A DNA stretch of 64,000 bases from Rhizobium sp. Q54 (GCA_943328505.2 CALQAH020000002.1:62001-126000); one strand, 5' to 3'; positions 1-9,620 are shown, numbered from the stretch's first letter. Numbers and translations: made by a program. Notes: generated from the sequence alone by a model not told the origin.

Positions 1-463
1 TCAATTTTTGCAATCTCGTGTTTACATTACCACGCAAATCTTCCACTTTATGATTGGGATATCTGTTTAACCAAAGTGCCTGACGACGTAAACTTCCGGT
101 TGCTATGGTTCCTGCTGTTTCTAGAAAATCGAGATTGTTATTATAAACTAAAATATCTTTTTCATCGGCTCTTTGTAAAACGGCTGCTTGAACAATTCCA
201 ATTGGCAAGGCAGTTGGAACATCTTTCATGGAATGAACTGCAATGTCAATTTGCCCATTAATCATGGCAACATCTAGTGTTTTGGTAAAAATTCCGGTAA
301 TTCCTAATTCGTAAAGCGGTTTGTCAAGTTGAATATCACCTTGGGATTTAACGGCTATAATTTGAGTTTTATGACCCAAATCGTTAAGTTTTTTTTCGAC
401 ATCATGCGCTTGCCAAAGTGCGAGTTCGCTATCACGAGTTCCAATGCGTATTGTCTTTTTCAT
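1..463 (-). CDS. hemC: Porphobilinogen deaminase (hydroxymethylbilane synthase), 3' end cut by window edge
   Basis: HemC polymerises four porphobilinogen molecules into hydroxymethylbilane in tetrapyrrole synthesis. The reverse strand reads from an ATG at 463 without a stop to position 1, giving about 154 N-terminal residues. The start IRIGTRDSELALWQA and the later segments KSQGD, GIFTKTLD, AVHSMKDVPT and ATGSLRRQALW are all characteristic of the family; the catalytic-cofactor cysteine would lie beyond the edge. The ATG overlaps the hemA stop by one base (TAATG), so hemA-hemC are translationally coupled. Only the N-terminal half is visible, so nothing can be said about hemD or hemE further left. 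Confidence 0.93.
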   Translation of the reverse strand, partial: MKKTIRIGTRDSELALWQAHDVEKKLNDLGHKTQIIAVKSQGDIQLDKPLYELGITGIFTKTLDVAMINGQIDIAVHSMKDVPTALPIGIVQAAVLQRADEKDILVYNNNLDFLETAGTIATGSLRRQALWLNRYPNHKVEDLRGNVNTRLQKL

Positions 464-1719
464 TATTTCTCAGAAGCTTCTATTTGAAATATTTTTTCAA
501 TCCATTCAATGCTTTCGTCCACAACAGTATCATCGGCTTTCAGATGATTGGCAAAATGGTTGGTTATTTTTTGAATAATGCGGTTGCTAATTATTTCCGC
601 TTGTTCTTCATCAAAATTGGATAGTTTTTTTCTTTGAAAACTAAGTTCTGAATCTTTAATAGTATTTAGTTTTGCTTTGAGCGCATGGATTGTTGGTGCA
701 AATTTTCGACCACGTGTCCAAGTTATAAATTCCTCTTTTATTTCATCAATAATAGCTTCAGCTGCAGGAATATGAAGTTTCCTGTTTTCCAATGTTTCAT
801 CCGTAATTTGAGATAAATCATCCAAATGAACTAAAGTAACATTGTCTAAATCATTCACGTTTTCATTGACGTTTTTTGGAATGGATAAATCCAAAATCAA
901 TAACGGTTTTTTTAAATTCAAGATGGCTTTATCGATAGTTGGGTTTTGTGCTCCCGTTGCCACAACAACCACATCTGTTTTTTGAAGTTCCAATTGCAAA
1001 TCGGCATAATCTTTTACAATAAGATTTAGTTTTCCAGCTAATTTTTCGGCTTTGTCCTTGGTTCTATTGATGAGAGTGATGTGTTCGTTTTTGGAATGTT
1101 TAACTAAATTTTCGCATGTATTTCTTCCTATTTTCCCGGTTCCAAAAAGTAAAATATTTTTTTCGCCTATTTGCTCCACATTCTTCATAATGTATTGCAC
1201 CGCCGCAAAGGAAACCGAGGTTGCTCCAGAAGAAATAGCAGTATCTGTTTTGATTTTTTTACTTGCCTGAATGACGGCATTGATTAATCTTTCCAAAAAA
1301 CTATTGGCTAATCCTAGAGATTTACTGGCTACAAATGAGGTTTTTAATTGGCTTATAATTTCAAAATCGCCTAAAATCTGACTGTCTAAACCCGTTCCAA
1401 CACGGAACATGTGTGAAACTGCTTCTTGATTTTTATAGACATAGGCCACTTTTTGAAATTCTTCAACAGTTCCTTTACTGTTTTCACAAAGTAATTTTAT
1501 GAGTTGAAAAGGATGTTGTGCAAAGCCATAGATCTCAGTTCTGTTGCAAGTGGAAGTTACTATTAAACTCTCAATTCCTTCTTCTTTGGCTTGTGCTAAT
1601 ACTTTAGATTTAGCTTCAGCATCCACACTAAATTTTCCTCTTATATCCGCATCTGCTTTCTTGTAACTCAAACCAATTGAGTAGAAAGTAGTGTGTTTAG
1701 ATATATTTCTGTTTTCCAT
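463..1719 (-). CDS. hemA: Glutamyl-tRNA reductase
   Basis: This 418-residue protein reduces glutamyl-tRNA(Glu) to glutamate-1-semialdehyde, the first committed step of C5-pathway heme synthesis. The catalytic cysteine is in TSTCNRTEIYG (Cys about 58), the DSQILGD segment lies at about 112-118, and the NADPH-binding GTGKIG is at about 193-198. The length is normal for the family. It begins at a clear ATG facing the divergent AraC regulator across about 240 bp, and overlaps hemC by one base, forming the head of a leftward heme operon. Confidence 0.96.
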   Translation of the reverse strand: MENRNISKHTTFYSIGLSYKKADADIRGKFSVDAEAKSKVLAQAKEEGIESLIVTSTCNRTEIYGFAQHPFQLIKLLCENSKGTVEEFQKVAYVYKNQEAVSHMFRVGTGLDSQILGDFEIISQLKTSFVASKSLGLANSFLERLINAVIQASKKIKTDTAISSGATSVSFAAVQYIMKNVEQIGEKNILLFGTGKIGRNTCENLVKHSKNEHITLINRTKDKAEKLAGKLNLIVKDYADLQLELQKTDVVVVATGAQNPTIDKAILNLKKPLLILDLSIPKNVNENVNDLDNVTLVHLDDLSQITDETLENRKLHIPAAEAIIDEIKEEFITWTRGRKFAPTIHALKAKLNTIKDSELSFQRKKLSNFDEEQAEIISNRIIQKITNHFANHLKADDTVVDESIEWIEKIFQIEASEK

Positions 1720-1958
1720 AAAATGCTTGTCAAACTAAAGTGAAGCAAAAGTATTGCTATCCTTTTTATAAAAGTAACGCTAAAAGTTCTATTTGTGTCG
1801 CTATGAGATATTTTGACATTAAAACTAATTTTTATCGATATTTATTTTATTTTTGTACTAAAATCAATGCTTATAGACTTTATTGTTTAGATTAATTCTA
1901 AATAGAATCGAATTAGCAATGGATTTTTAAACCCATTAAGCTTAAAAAAAATATCGCT

Positions 1959-2831
1959 ATGAGTACTCAAGAGATGATAACCATTGAGAACGATTTTACC
2001 CTATTTCGATTCCAAAACGACAGCGACGAAACGCTTGTTGTTGAACGTCAGGTAGATATCGGTTTAATTCAATTTCATTTTGGTTTAAAGGGAAGCGCTA
2101 AATTTATTTTCAATCAAGGGAATTATACGCTAGATTTGAAAGAAGAGAAGTCGCTTTTGTTTTACAATCCCCAAAAAGAGTTACCGTTGCATATAGAAAT
2201 TGCACCAAAATCTTGGTTAATTACCATTTTAGTTTCTATCAAAAAATTTCATGGATTATTTTCAACACATTCCGATCACATTCCTTTTTTGAGTGCCGAA
2301 AATCGTGATAAAAAATATTATGGTGAAGAAAATATTAGTCCGTCTATGGCAATTGTGCTTAATCAAATGTTTCATTACAATTTAAACCCTTCCATAAAAA
2401 ACCTCTACTACAAAGGAAAAGGCTATGAATTATTAAGTCTTTTTTTTAATAGAAATGAAGATCCAAATGCAGAGCAATGTCCGTTTTTAATAGACGAAGA
2501 AAATGTCTTGAAAATTAAAAAAGCCAAAGAAATTATCATTGCAAATATGGCTGAACCGCCTGGTTTACAAGAATTGTCAGATCAAATTGGTCTGAATTTA
2601 AAGAAGCTAAAAATGGGATTCAAACAAATTTATGGTGATACTGTTTATGGTTTTTTGTTTGATTACAAAATGAATTATGCCCGGCAATTACTGGATTCTG
2701 GTTCGTACAATGTAAATGAAGTTGGATTGAAAATAGGCTATAGCACCGGAAGTCATTTTATAGCGGCTTTCAAAAAGAAATTTGCGACAACACCTAAAAA
2801 ATATTTGATGTCAATCAATCCTTCGAATTAA
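1959..2831 (+). CDS. AraC-family transcriptional regulator
   Basis: A 290-residue DNA-binding regulator. The C-terminal third (about 190-285) is an AraC-type double helix-turn-helix, with LQELSDQIGLNLKKLKMGF followed by the second helix pair ending in YSTGSHFIAAFKKKFATTPKKY. The N-terminal two thirds are a divergent sensing domain I cannot assign. It is divergent from hemA-hemC and lies directly ahead of a DUF418-type membrane protein and then hemH-hemJ, so regulation of heme genes is a reasonable inference from position only. No ligand is suggested by the sequence. Confidence 0.87.
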   Translation: MSTQEMITIENDFTLFRFQNDSDETLVVERQVDIGLIQFHFGLKGSAKFIFNQGNYTLDLKEEKSLLFYNPQKELPLHIEIAPKSWLITILVSIKKFHGLFSTHSDHIPFLSAENRDKKYYGEENISPSMAIVLNQMFHYNLNPSIKNLYYKGKGYELLSLFFNRNEDPNAEQCPFLIDEENVLKIKKAKEIIIANMAEPPGLQELSDQIGLNLKKLKMGFKQIYGDTVYGFLFDYKMNYARQLLDSGSYNVNEVGLKIGYSTGSHFIAAFKKKFATTPKKYLMSINPSN

Positions 2832-2839
2832 AGTTGTTT

Positions 2840-3919
2840 ATGAAAGAAAGAATCATCGGTTTTGATTTAGCAAGAGCTTACGCCATTTTTGGGATGTTTA
2901 TCGTTAATTTTAATTTTAGTTTTGGAAATGTCTATCCAACTGAAAATGTAATGGGACGGTTTCTTAATTTATTTACAGGCAATTCCACTTCTATCTTTAT
3001 TATTTTAGCGGGCATGGGTGTTTCATTAATGACCAATAAAACGGGAATTTCGACAGAAGAAAAAGCAAAATATAAATCCATAATCTTGAAACGCTCTTGG
3101 TTTTTATTCATTATCGGATTACTCCTTTTTAATTGGTGGTCGGGTGATATTTTACATTTTTATGGAGGTTACATGCATATCGCAGCTTTTATTTTATTTT
3201 TGCCAAAGCGTTATTATCTGTGGATTATTTCTGTAATAATTGTAGTGTATCATATCTTGTTATGGCTTATTCCTGTTGGGACTTCATGGGATTTTCTCAC
3301 CTATAAATATACTGATTTTTGGACTCCAATTGGGTTTTTAAGAAACACTTTGTATAACGGTTGGAATTCCATTTTTCCTTGGTTTGCTTTTTTTGTAATC
3401 GGAATGTGGTTGGGTAAATTAGATTGGAATAATAAAGTAATACGGCGCAATATTTTTATTATTGGGCTGTTCCTTTTTACAATCATTCAATTAATTCGCC
3501 TTTGGGCAAAAAATCCATTCATTGATGATTTCACGCATCGTTATATTTTAAGCGAATATTTTCCGCCATATCTTCCATTTTTGATTATAACCGCTGGATT
3601 TGCTTTGATGGTAATCACTATTTGTATGTTTCTTGGAGATCAATTCAAGGATGCAAAAATCATTCACTATTTAGCAAAAACAGGACAAATGACATTGTCT
3701 CATTATGTAATTCACATCACACTTGGCATGTTGATTTTAGAAAAACTAACAGGTAAAACCTATACAGGTTTTTTAGAAGACGAAATGCCAACTGCACCTC
3801 AATATATTTTACTTTATGCAACATTGTTTTTTATTGTAAGCGTTTTTTTTAGTTGGCTTTGGAGTAAAAAATTTAAAAATGGTCCATTGGAAACAATTAT
3901 GAGAAAAATTTCAGTATAA
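2840..3919 (+). CDS. DUF418/YeiB-like polytopic membrane protein
   Basis: About 359 residues with roughly ten hydrophobic segments. The N-terminus GFDLARAYAIFGMFIVNF is typical of the DUF1624/DUF418 (YeiB) acyltransferase-like membrane family, and the C-terminal half (GQMTLSHYVIHITLGMLI) matches the DUF418 region. The longest frame begins at a TTG two codons earlier; I prefer the ATG at 2840, which follows the AraC stop by 8 bp. Biochemical function is unknown. Co-location with the regulator suggests one transcript. Confidence 0.75.
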   Translation: MKERIIGFDLARAYAIFGMFIVNFNFSFGNVYPTENVMGRFLNLFTGNSTSIFIILAGMGVSLMTNKTGISTEEKAKYKSIILKRSWFLFIIGLLLFNWWSGDILHFYGGYMHIAAFILFLPKRYYLWIISVIIVVYHILLWLIPVGTSWDFLTYKYTDFWTPIGFLRNTLYNGWNSIFPWFAFFVIGMWLGKLDWNNKVIRRNIFIIGLFLFTIIQLIRLWAKNPFIDDFTHRYILSEYFPPYLPFLIITAGFALMVITICMFLGDQFKDAKIIHYLAKTGQMTLSHYVIHITLGMLILEKLTGKTYTGFLEDEMPTAPQYILLYATLFFIVSVFFSWLWSKKFKNGPLETIMRKISV

Positions 3920-3988
3920 TCAAAAAACACACATTCATTCAACATTAAAAAGAAGTTTCAGTACTTTTATAAAAAATTAAAAACACAC

Positions 3989-5005
3989 ATGAAAGGAGTA
4001 TTATTAGTCAATCTTGGCTCGCCAGAAAGCCCAACTGCAAAAGATGTAAAGCCATATTTAGATGAATTTTTAATGGACAAATACGTAATTGACGTCCCGT
4101 TTTTATTACGTGCATTATTGGTTCGTGGTATTATTTTACAAACACGTCCTAAAAAATCGGCAGCGGCTTATGCTAAAATTTGGTGGAAAGAAGGTTCGCC
4201 CTTGGTTGTCATTTCACAAAGGATGCAAAAGAAAGTACAAAGTTTAACTGATATTCCTGTGGCTTTAGCCATGCGTTATGGTACCATAACCATTTTAAAA
4301 GGATTACAAGAATTGAAAGAAAAAGGCGTTACCGAAGTAATGCTTTTCCCTTTGTATCCTCAACATGCCATGGCTTCTACTACTACTATTTTAGTTTTAG
4401 CAGAAGAATTGCGCCAGAAACATTTTCCCGAAATGACCTTTACAATCGTTCCAGCTTTTTACAACAAACCTGGATATATTAAAGCCTTAGCAAATTCCAT
4501 AAAAAAATATTTAGACACTTTTGAATACGATCATTTATTGTTTTCCTATCACGGAATTCCAAAACGTCATATTCGCAAAACGGATATCACCAAATCACAC
4601 TGCAAAATAGATGGCTCATGTTGCAACACGCCTTCGCCAGCGCATGAATTTTGTTACCGTCATCAATGTTATGAAACCACAAAGCAAGTGGTACAGTATT
4701 TGGGAATTCCCGAAGGTAAATACAGCCAAACTTTCCAATCCCGATTGGCTGGTGACAAGTGGTTAACCCCTTATACAGATGTTGAAATTAATAAAATGCC
4801 TGGTCAAGGAATCAAAAAATTAGCGGTTGTAACACCTGCTTTTGTCTCTGATTGTTTGGAAACACTTGAGGAAATAGCCATGGAAGCTAATCATGAATTT
4901 AAAGAAAATGGTGGCGAGGAATTTATGGCAATTCCTTGTATGAATGATGATGATGAATGGTGCGAAACAGTTGCGCATTGGATTAAAGATTGGCAGAAAA
5001 CGTAA
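3989..5005 (+). CDS. hemH: Ferrochelatase, with cysteine-rich insertion
   Basis: HemH inserts Fe(II) into protoporphyrin IX (or into coproporphyrin III, depending on the pathway variant). The 338-residue protein starts GVLLVNLGSPESP and carries the active-site histidine in FSYHGIP (His about 188). Between that motif and HQCYETTKQVVQYLG there is an insertion of roughly 25 residues holding Cys 205, 211, 212 and 222, with Cys 227 just after. Some microbial ferrochelatases bind a [2Fe-2S] cluster, so a metal site is possible but not demonstrated. hemJ follows after 3 bp. Confidence 0.95.
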   Translation: MKGVLLVNLGSPESPTAKDVKPYLDEFLMDKYVIDVPFLLRALLVRGIILQTRPKKSAAAYAKIWWKEGSPLVVISQRMQKKVQSLTDIPVALAMRYGTITILKGLQELKEKGVTEVMLFPLYPQHAMASTTTILVLAEELRQKHFPEMTFTIVPAFYNKPGYIKALANSIKKYLDTFEYDHLLFSYHGIPKRHIRKTDITKSHCKIDGSCCNTPSPAHEFCYRHQCYETTKQVVQYLGIPEGKYSQTFQSRLAGDKWLTPYTDVEINKMPGQGIKKLAVVTPAFVSDCLETLEEIAMEANHEFKENGGEEFMAIPCMNDDDEWCETVAHWIKDWQKT

Positions 5006-5008
5006 CAA

Positions 5009-5554
5009 ATGGAGTACTACAACTACATAAAATCACTGCACCTCATCTTTGTCATCACATGGTTTGCTGGATTGTTTTACATTGTTAGATTGTTTGTGTA
5101 CCAAATTGAAGCCAACGATAAACCTTCGCCAGAGAAAGAAATTCTACAAAAACAATACAAAATAATGACCTACCGGTTATGGTACATTATTACATGGCCA
5201 AGTGCGATTTTAGCTACGCTATTTGCCATTTGGTTATTGATTTTAATGCCCGCTTGGATACAAATGCCTTGGATGCATGTAAAACTGGGATTTGTAGTTT
5301 TACTAATTGCCTACCACCTTAAATGCCAACAAATTTATTCACAATTGCAAAAAGATGCATTCCATTATAGTGCTAACTTTATGAGATTATGGAACGAAGG
5401 CGCCACTCTAATTTTGTTTGCCGTTGTTTTTTTAGTCATCTTAAAAAATGCTTTTAATTGGATTTATGGAATAATTGGAATTTTTGTTTTTTCGATACTT
5501 TTGATGTTAGGGTTCAAATTTTATAAAAAAATAAGAGCAAAAAACAACTCATAA
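5009..5554 (+). CDS. hemJ: HemJ-type protoporphyrinogen IX oxidase
   Basis: A 181-residue integral membrane protein with four or five transmembrane helices. The N-terminal SLHLIFVITWFAGLFY and the central MPWMHVKLGFVVLLIAYH are signatures of the HemJ/UPF0093 family, which oxidises protoporphyrinogen IX to protoporphyrin IX; the conserved histidine and lysine (MHVKL) are both present. It starts 3 bp after hemH, which uses its product, supporting the protoporphyrin branch of the pathway here. The stop codon is directly followed by the ATG of the sensor kinase. Confidence 0.9.
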   Translation: MEYYNYIKSLHLIFVITWFAGLFYIVRLFVYQIEANDKPSPEKEILQKQYKIMTYRLWYIITWPSAILATLFAIWLLILMPAWIQMPWMHVKLGFVVLLIAYHLKCQQIYSQLQKDAFHYSANFMRLWNEGATLILFAVVFLVILKNAFNWIYGIIGIFVFSILLMLGFKFYKKIRAKNNS

Positions 5555-7027
5555 ATGGTAAACGGATTCAAATTATCAATGCTATCGCTTCGAATTAGGA
5601 TTTTCCTATCGATGATTGTATTGGTTTTGATTGCTTCCATTTTAATGGCTTCGATTTCGATAATTCAATTTAAGAACGAAGCTAAAGATTATCATCAAGA
5701 ACGATTGGAACGCAAAGAAACAGCTATTAAAGCACACATTAATTATGTGCTCTCCAACACAACTTATCCGTTAATTGCCAATAATTTAGATTTAATTTTT
5801 AAAGATAAAATCCACGAATTAGCACAAATTCACAACCTTGAAATCAATATTTATAGTCTTGATGGTAGATTGCTTAAGTCCTCCAAAGCTTCTTTTTCTA
5901 TTGACGAAGTTTCACCACCTATTCCAAAGTATATTCTAAAATTGGTGCAATCTTCTATCGAAAAAAGATATGTTGATATTAAAAATATTGACGGTGTGAA
6001 AAATCGTTCTTCTTATAGTCAAATTAAAGATGAGAAATTTAAACCTTTAGGGATTTTGAATTTACCTTATGTTGAAGATGATGGGTTTTATGAAACCGAA
6101 TTGCAAAACTTTCTCATCCGTTTAGGGCAAGTTTATGGTTTTATGCTGTTGATAGCTTTTGCTTTGGCGTACTTCCTTTCGAGTTATATCACAAAATCAT
6201 TAAAAACAATTTCAGATAAAATCAACGAGACCAATTTGAATCAAATCAATGAAAAAATTGTTATTGAAGCGAACAGCAAAGAAATTAATTTATTGATAAA
6301 TGCTTATAATGGAATGGTCGATAAATTGGAAGAAAGCGCCACAAAATTAGCCCAGAGTGAAAGAGAACAAGCATGGCGCGAAATGGCGAAACAAGTAGCA
6401 CATGAAATCAAAAATCCATTAACACCCATGCGTTTAACCGTGCAAAGTTTCCAAAGAAAATTTGACGCAAATGATCCCGAATTAAAACAAAAACTCAACG
6501 ATTATTCCAAAACATTAATCCAACAAATTGATACCATGAGTTCGGTGGCTTCGGCTTTTTCCAACTTTGCCTCGATGCCAGCGCAACAAAACGAAACCTT
6601 AAATGTGGTTAATATTGTAGAATTGGCATTAGATATTTTCAATGAAGATTTCATTATTTTCGAAAGAGATAAAGAAGAAATTATTACCAAATTAGATCGA
6701 ACACAACTTATTAGAATCATTACCAATTTGGTTAAAAACGCGACGCAATCTATACCCGAAGAACAAGAAGAAAAATTTGTGTTAGTTACCGTTCTTGAAG
6801 CCGATAACAATGTAATTATTTCTGTAAAAGACAATGGCTCGGGTATTGAAACTGAAAACATCGAACACGTTTTTGAACCAAAATTTACCACCAAAACCAG
6901 CGGAATGGGGTTAGGTTTAGGAATTATAAAAAACATTATCGAAAATTACAAAGGAACTATTACATTTGAATCAGAACTTGGCAAGGGAACAACTTTTATA
7001 GTTACACTTCCAATAATTAAAAATTAA
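5555..7027 (+). CDS. Membrane sensor histidine kinase (NtrY-like, orphan)
   Basis: A 490-residue kinase. A transmembrane helix at about 15-35 and another at about 190-212 flank a periplasmic sensor region. A HAMP-like linker follows, then HisKA with the phospho-acceptor His283 in VAHEIKNPLTPMRL. The HATPase domain has the N box (NLVKNATQS), G1 (DNGSGI) and G2 (GMGLGLGI). The ATG abuts the hemJ stop, so it is probably cotranscribed with hemH-hemJ, although the internal Met at residue 9 could also be the start. No response regulator is adjacent, so its partner is encoded elsewhere. Confidence 0.88.
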   Translation: MVNGFKLSMLSLRIRIFLSMIVLVLIASILMASISIIQFKNEAKDYHQERLERKETAIKAHINYVLSNTTYPLIANNLDLIFKDKIHELAQIHNLEINIYSLDGRLLKSSKASFSIDEVSPPIPKYILKLVQSSIEKRYVDIKNIDGVKNRSSYSQIKDEKFKPLGILNLPYVEDDGFYETELQNFLIRLGQVYGFMLLIAFALAYFLSSYITKSLKTISDKINETNLNQINEKIVIEANSKEINLLINAYNGMVDKLEESATKLAQSEREQAWREMAKQVAHEIKNPLTPMRLTVQSFQRKFDANDPELKQKLNDYSKTLIQQIDTMSSVASAFSNFASMPAQQNETLNVVNIVELALDIFNEDFIIFERDKEEIITKLDRTQLIRIITNLVKNATQSIPEEQEEKFVLVTVLEADNNVIISVKDNGSGIETENIEHVFEPKFTTKTSGMGLGLGIIKNIIENYKGTITFESELGKGTTFIVTLPIIKN

Positions 7028-7090
7028 ACTTATAAATCATAAATTATTTTAATAATAATTTGCGAATTTGCGGTCATTAAAACAAAAACC

Positions 7091-7873
7091 ATGAACTTCG
7101 AAAACCTCATCATTACTACCGAAAACGGTATCGGACAAATCACTATCAATCGTCCATCAAAATTGAATGCATTGAATGTAAAAACTATTCAAGAACTACA
7201 TGATGCTTTTGATAATTTGAACGAAAATCCCGAAATCAAAGTCATTATTATTACTGGAGAAGGCGAAAAAGCCTTTGTTGCAGGCGCAGACATTTCAGAA
7301 TTTGCTCATTTTACTATTGAAGAAGGTGCACAATTAGCAGCACAAGGACAAGAATTGTTATTTGATTTTGTAGAGGCTTTAAAAACTCCGGTAATCGCTG
7401 CAGTAAATGGGTTTGCATTAGGTGGCGGATTAGAATTAGCCATGTCGTGTCATTTCAGAATTGCTTCTGATAATGCCAAAATGGGTTTGCCTGAAGTTTC
7501 ACTAGGTGTAATTCCTGGTTATGGTGGCACACAACGATTACCTCAATTAGTTGGGAAAGGTCGCGCCATGGAAATGATAATGACAGCCGGTATGATTGAT
7601 GCTGAAACCGCAAAAAACTATGGCTTGATAAATCATGTTGTGCCACAGGCTGAACTTTTAGAATTCACAAAAGGCATCGCATCCAAAATTATGAGAAATT
7701 CTCCTGTTGCAATCGGCAAAGCGATAAAAGCAATTAATGCTAATTATAAAAATGGCGTCAATGGTTTTGATACCGAAATTAGAAACTTTGGCAAATGTTT
7801 TGGCACCGAAGATTTTAAGGAAGGAACAAGTGCTTTTTTAGAAAAAAGGAAGGCAGATTTTAAAGGTAAATAA
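7091..7873 (+). CDS. Enoyl-CoA hydratase/isomerase family protein
   Basis: A 260-residue crotonase-fold protein, the usual length for a short-chain enoyl-CoA hydratase. The oxyanion-hole segments AFVAGADISEF and FALGGGLELAMSC are intact. Both catalytic glutamate regions are recognisable: the first in GGGLELAM and the second in GLPEVSLGVIPGYGGTQRL. The likely reaction is hydration of trans-2-enoyl-CoA in beta-oxidation or amino-acid breakdown. It is monocistronic in this window and converges with the HD-domain gene. Exact substrate cannot be read from sequence. Confidence 0.9.
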   Translation: MNFENLIITTENGIGQITINRPSKLNALNVKTIQELHDAFDNLNENPEIKVIIITGEGEKAFVAGADISEFAHFTIEEGAQLAAQGQELLFDFVEALKTPVIAAVNGFALGGGLELAMSCHFRIASDNAKMGLPEVSLGVIPGYGGTQRLPQLVGKGRAMEMIMTAGMIDAETAKNYGLINHVVPQAELLEFTKGIASKIMRNSPVAIGKAIKAINANYKNGVNGFDTEIRNFGKCFGTEDFKEGTSAFLEKRKADFKGK

Positions 7874-7903
7874 ATCGTTTAAATAGAATAAAATTACTGA
7901 ACA

Positions 7904-8548
7904 CTACTTTTCTCCTTCCCATTCCGCATAAAACTGCGAAAGAAAATTTTCCATGTATTTGTGGCGCTCCAAAGCAATTTTCTTTCCTGTTTCGGTATTC
8001 ATTTTATCTTTTAACAAAAGTAACTTTTCGTAGAAGTGATTTAAAGTCGGTGCTTCCGAATTTTTATATTCTTCTTTAGTCATGTTTAAATTAGGAGCAA
8101 TCTCAGGATTGTATAAGGCTCTATTTTTAAATCCCCCATAATTAAAGGTTCTTGCAATTCCAATTGCGCCAATCGCGTCTAATCGATCCGCGTCTTGAAC
8201 AATTTCTAATTCTTTGGAGTTGAATTGCTTTTCAAAATTTCCTCCTTTAAAAGAGATGTTTTCAATAATTTTAATAACATGTTGAATGGTGGCTTCATCC
8301 ACCTTTTCATTCTCTAAAAAAGCTCTTGCCGTTTTTGGACCTATTGTTTCGTCACCATCATGAAATTTACTATCAGCAATATCGTGAAGTAAAGCACCCA
8401 ATTGCACAACCGTCAAATCACAATCTTCCTCACTAGCAATTAAAAGCGCATTTTTATACACACGTTCCATATGAAACCAATCGTGTCCGCCTTCGGCATT
8501 TTCTAATTGCTTTTTTACAAAAATCACAGTGTTATCTAGTAATGACAT
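7904..8548 (-). CDS. HD-domain phosphohydrolase
   Basis: A 214-residue soluble protein of the HD superfamily (YedJ-like). The metal ligands are visible as His about 22 in HDWFHMERV, the HD pair in GALLHDIADSKFHDGDE, and the later DADRLDAIGAIGIART. Family members hydrolyse phosphomonoesters or nucleotides, but the substrate of this subgroup is not established. It lies downstream of the acyl-ACP desaturase, separated by a strong terminator, so it is probably its own transcript. Confidence 0.85.
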   Translation of the reverse strand: MSLLDNTVIFVKKQLENAEGGHDWFHMERVYKNALLIASEEDCDLTVVQLGALLHDIADSKFHDGDETIGPKTARAFLENEKVDEATIQHVIKIIENISFKGGNFEKQFNSKELEIVQDADRLDAIGAIGIARTFNYGGFKNRALYNPEIAPNLNMTKEEYKNSEAPTLNHFYEKLLLLKDKMNTETGKKIALERHKYMENFLSQFYAEWEGEK

Positions 8549-8561
8549 CTTTTTAAGGTTT

Positions 8562-8590
8562 AAAAAAATCCTTTCGGGCGGAAAGGATTT
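8562..8590 (-). terminator. Rho-independent terminator downstream of acyl-ACP desaturase
   Basis: On the minus strand a perfect 10-bp stem (AAATCCTTTC / GAAAGGATTT) closes a 5-nt loop and runs into a T tract. It sits just after the desaturase stop and before the HD-domain gene. Confidence 0.85.
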
Positions 8591-8621
8591 AAGTTCTATT
8601 ATCTATTTTCTATAAGATCAA

Positions 8622-9611
8622 TTATCTTATTAATGCGGGTTCCACCCATTTGAAAATCGTAGATTCCGCTGGAATAACTAATCTTTCGGAAACTTTTGCC
8701 ATACGTGCAGGCAATTTCATCAAGTAATCTCTTGCTTTTTCTGCTTCATCTGTCAATCCAGAAAGCTTTTCGATTTCCCATTTTTCAATTAACTTTTGCA
8801 TAATATCCACATAATCTGACGCGGTGTATACGCCTATTCGTTGAGCAGAATCGGAGAAATTCAAGAAAGCGGAACTAATTTTTTCGCCTGATTCTCTCAA
8901 AAATTGCGCTGGCATTACAATTTTTTGTTTCATCATATAGTTGAAAGCCAAAAGCATTTCACTTGGATCGACTTTAAAAATCTGAGTAACAAATTCAGAA
9001 TAGGCATGATGATGACGCATTTCATCTCCTGCAATCATTTTGCAAATTTTTGCCAATTTTTTGTCGCCATACTCTTTTGCAATTTGAGAAACTCTATTAT
9101 GAGAAATATAGGTTGCTAATTCTTGGAACGAAGTATATACAAAGTTTTTATAAGGATCACGACCCGTTCCAATATCAAATCCATCAGCAATTAAATGTTG
9201 GGTGGTCATTTCTATTTCACGCATGTTCACACGACCTGATAAATATAAATATTTGTTTAACAAATCACCGTGACGGTTTTCTTCGCCAGTCCAATGACGT
9301 ACCCATTTACTCCAACCGTTATTCTCAACTTGACCAACACCGTCAACGTCCATTAACCACGATTCATAAGTTGGCAAAGCTTCTTCAGTAATGGTGTCAC
9401 CCACAAGGGTTACCCAAAAGTCATACGGTAAGTCTTTGGCTATTTCGCGTAATTCTTTTACTTCTTCAAAGAAATTTTCGTCTTCGGAATTGGGTAAAAA
9501 ATCGGTAGGTTGCCAAATTTTTTCAATTGGAATTAAAAATTGATCCACAAAACCATCGATTTTGTTTTCCAAAAAATGCATTACTTCTAAACGGACATTA
9601 TGTGTAGACAT
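8622..9611 (-). CDS. Acyl-ACP desaturase (stearoyl-ACP 9-desaturase family)
   Basis: A 329-residue soluble di-iron desaturase that introduces a double bond into acyl-ACP. The two carboxylate-bridge motifs are present as EENRHGDLL and GDEMRHHHAY, the ferritin-like E-x-x-H pairs that bind the iron atoms. Length is normal for the family. Its 5' untranslated region contains four copies of a 7-bp repeat ending about ten bases before the ATG, discussed separately. A clear terminator follows the gene. Confidence 0.92.
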   Translation of the reverse strand: MSTHNVRLEVMHFLENKIDGFVDQFLIPIEKIWQPTDFLPNSEDENFFEEVKELREIAKDLPYDFWVTLVGDTITEEALPTYESWLMDVDGVGQVENNGWSKWVRHWTGEENRHGDLLNKYLYLSGRVNMREIEMTTQHLIADGFDIGTGRDPYKNFVYTSFQELATYISHNRVSQIAKEYGDKKLAKICKMIAGDEMRHHHAYSEFVTQIFKVDPSEMLLAFNYMMKQKIVMPAQFLRESGEKISSAFLNFSDSAQRIGVYTASDYVDIMQKLIEKWEIEKLSGLTDEAEKARDYLMKLPARMAKVSERLVIPAESTIFKWVEPALIR

Positions 9612-9620
9612 TAAAATTTT

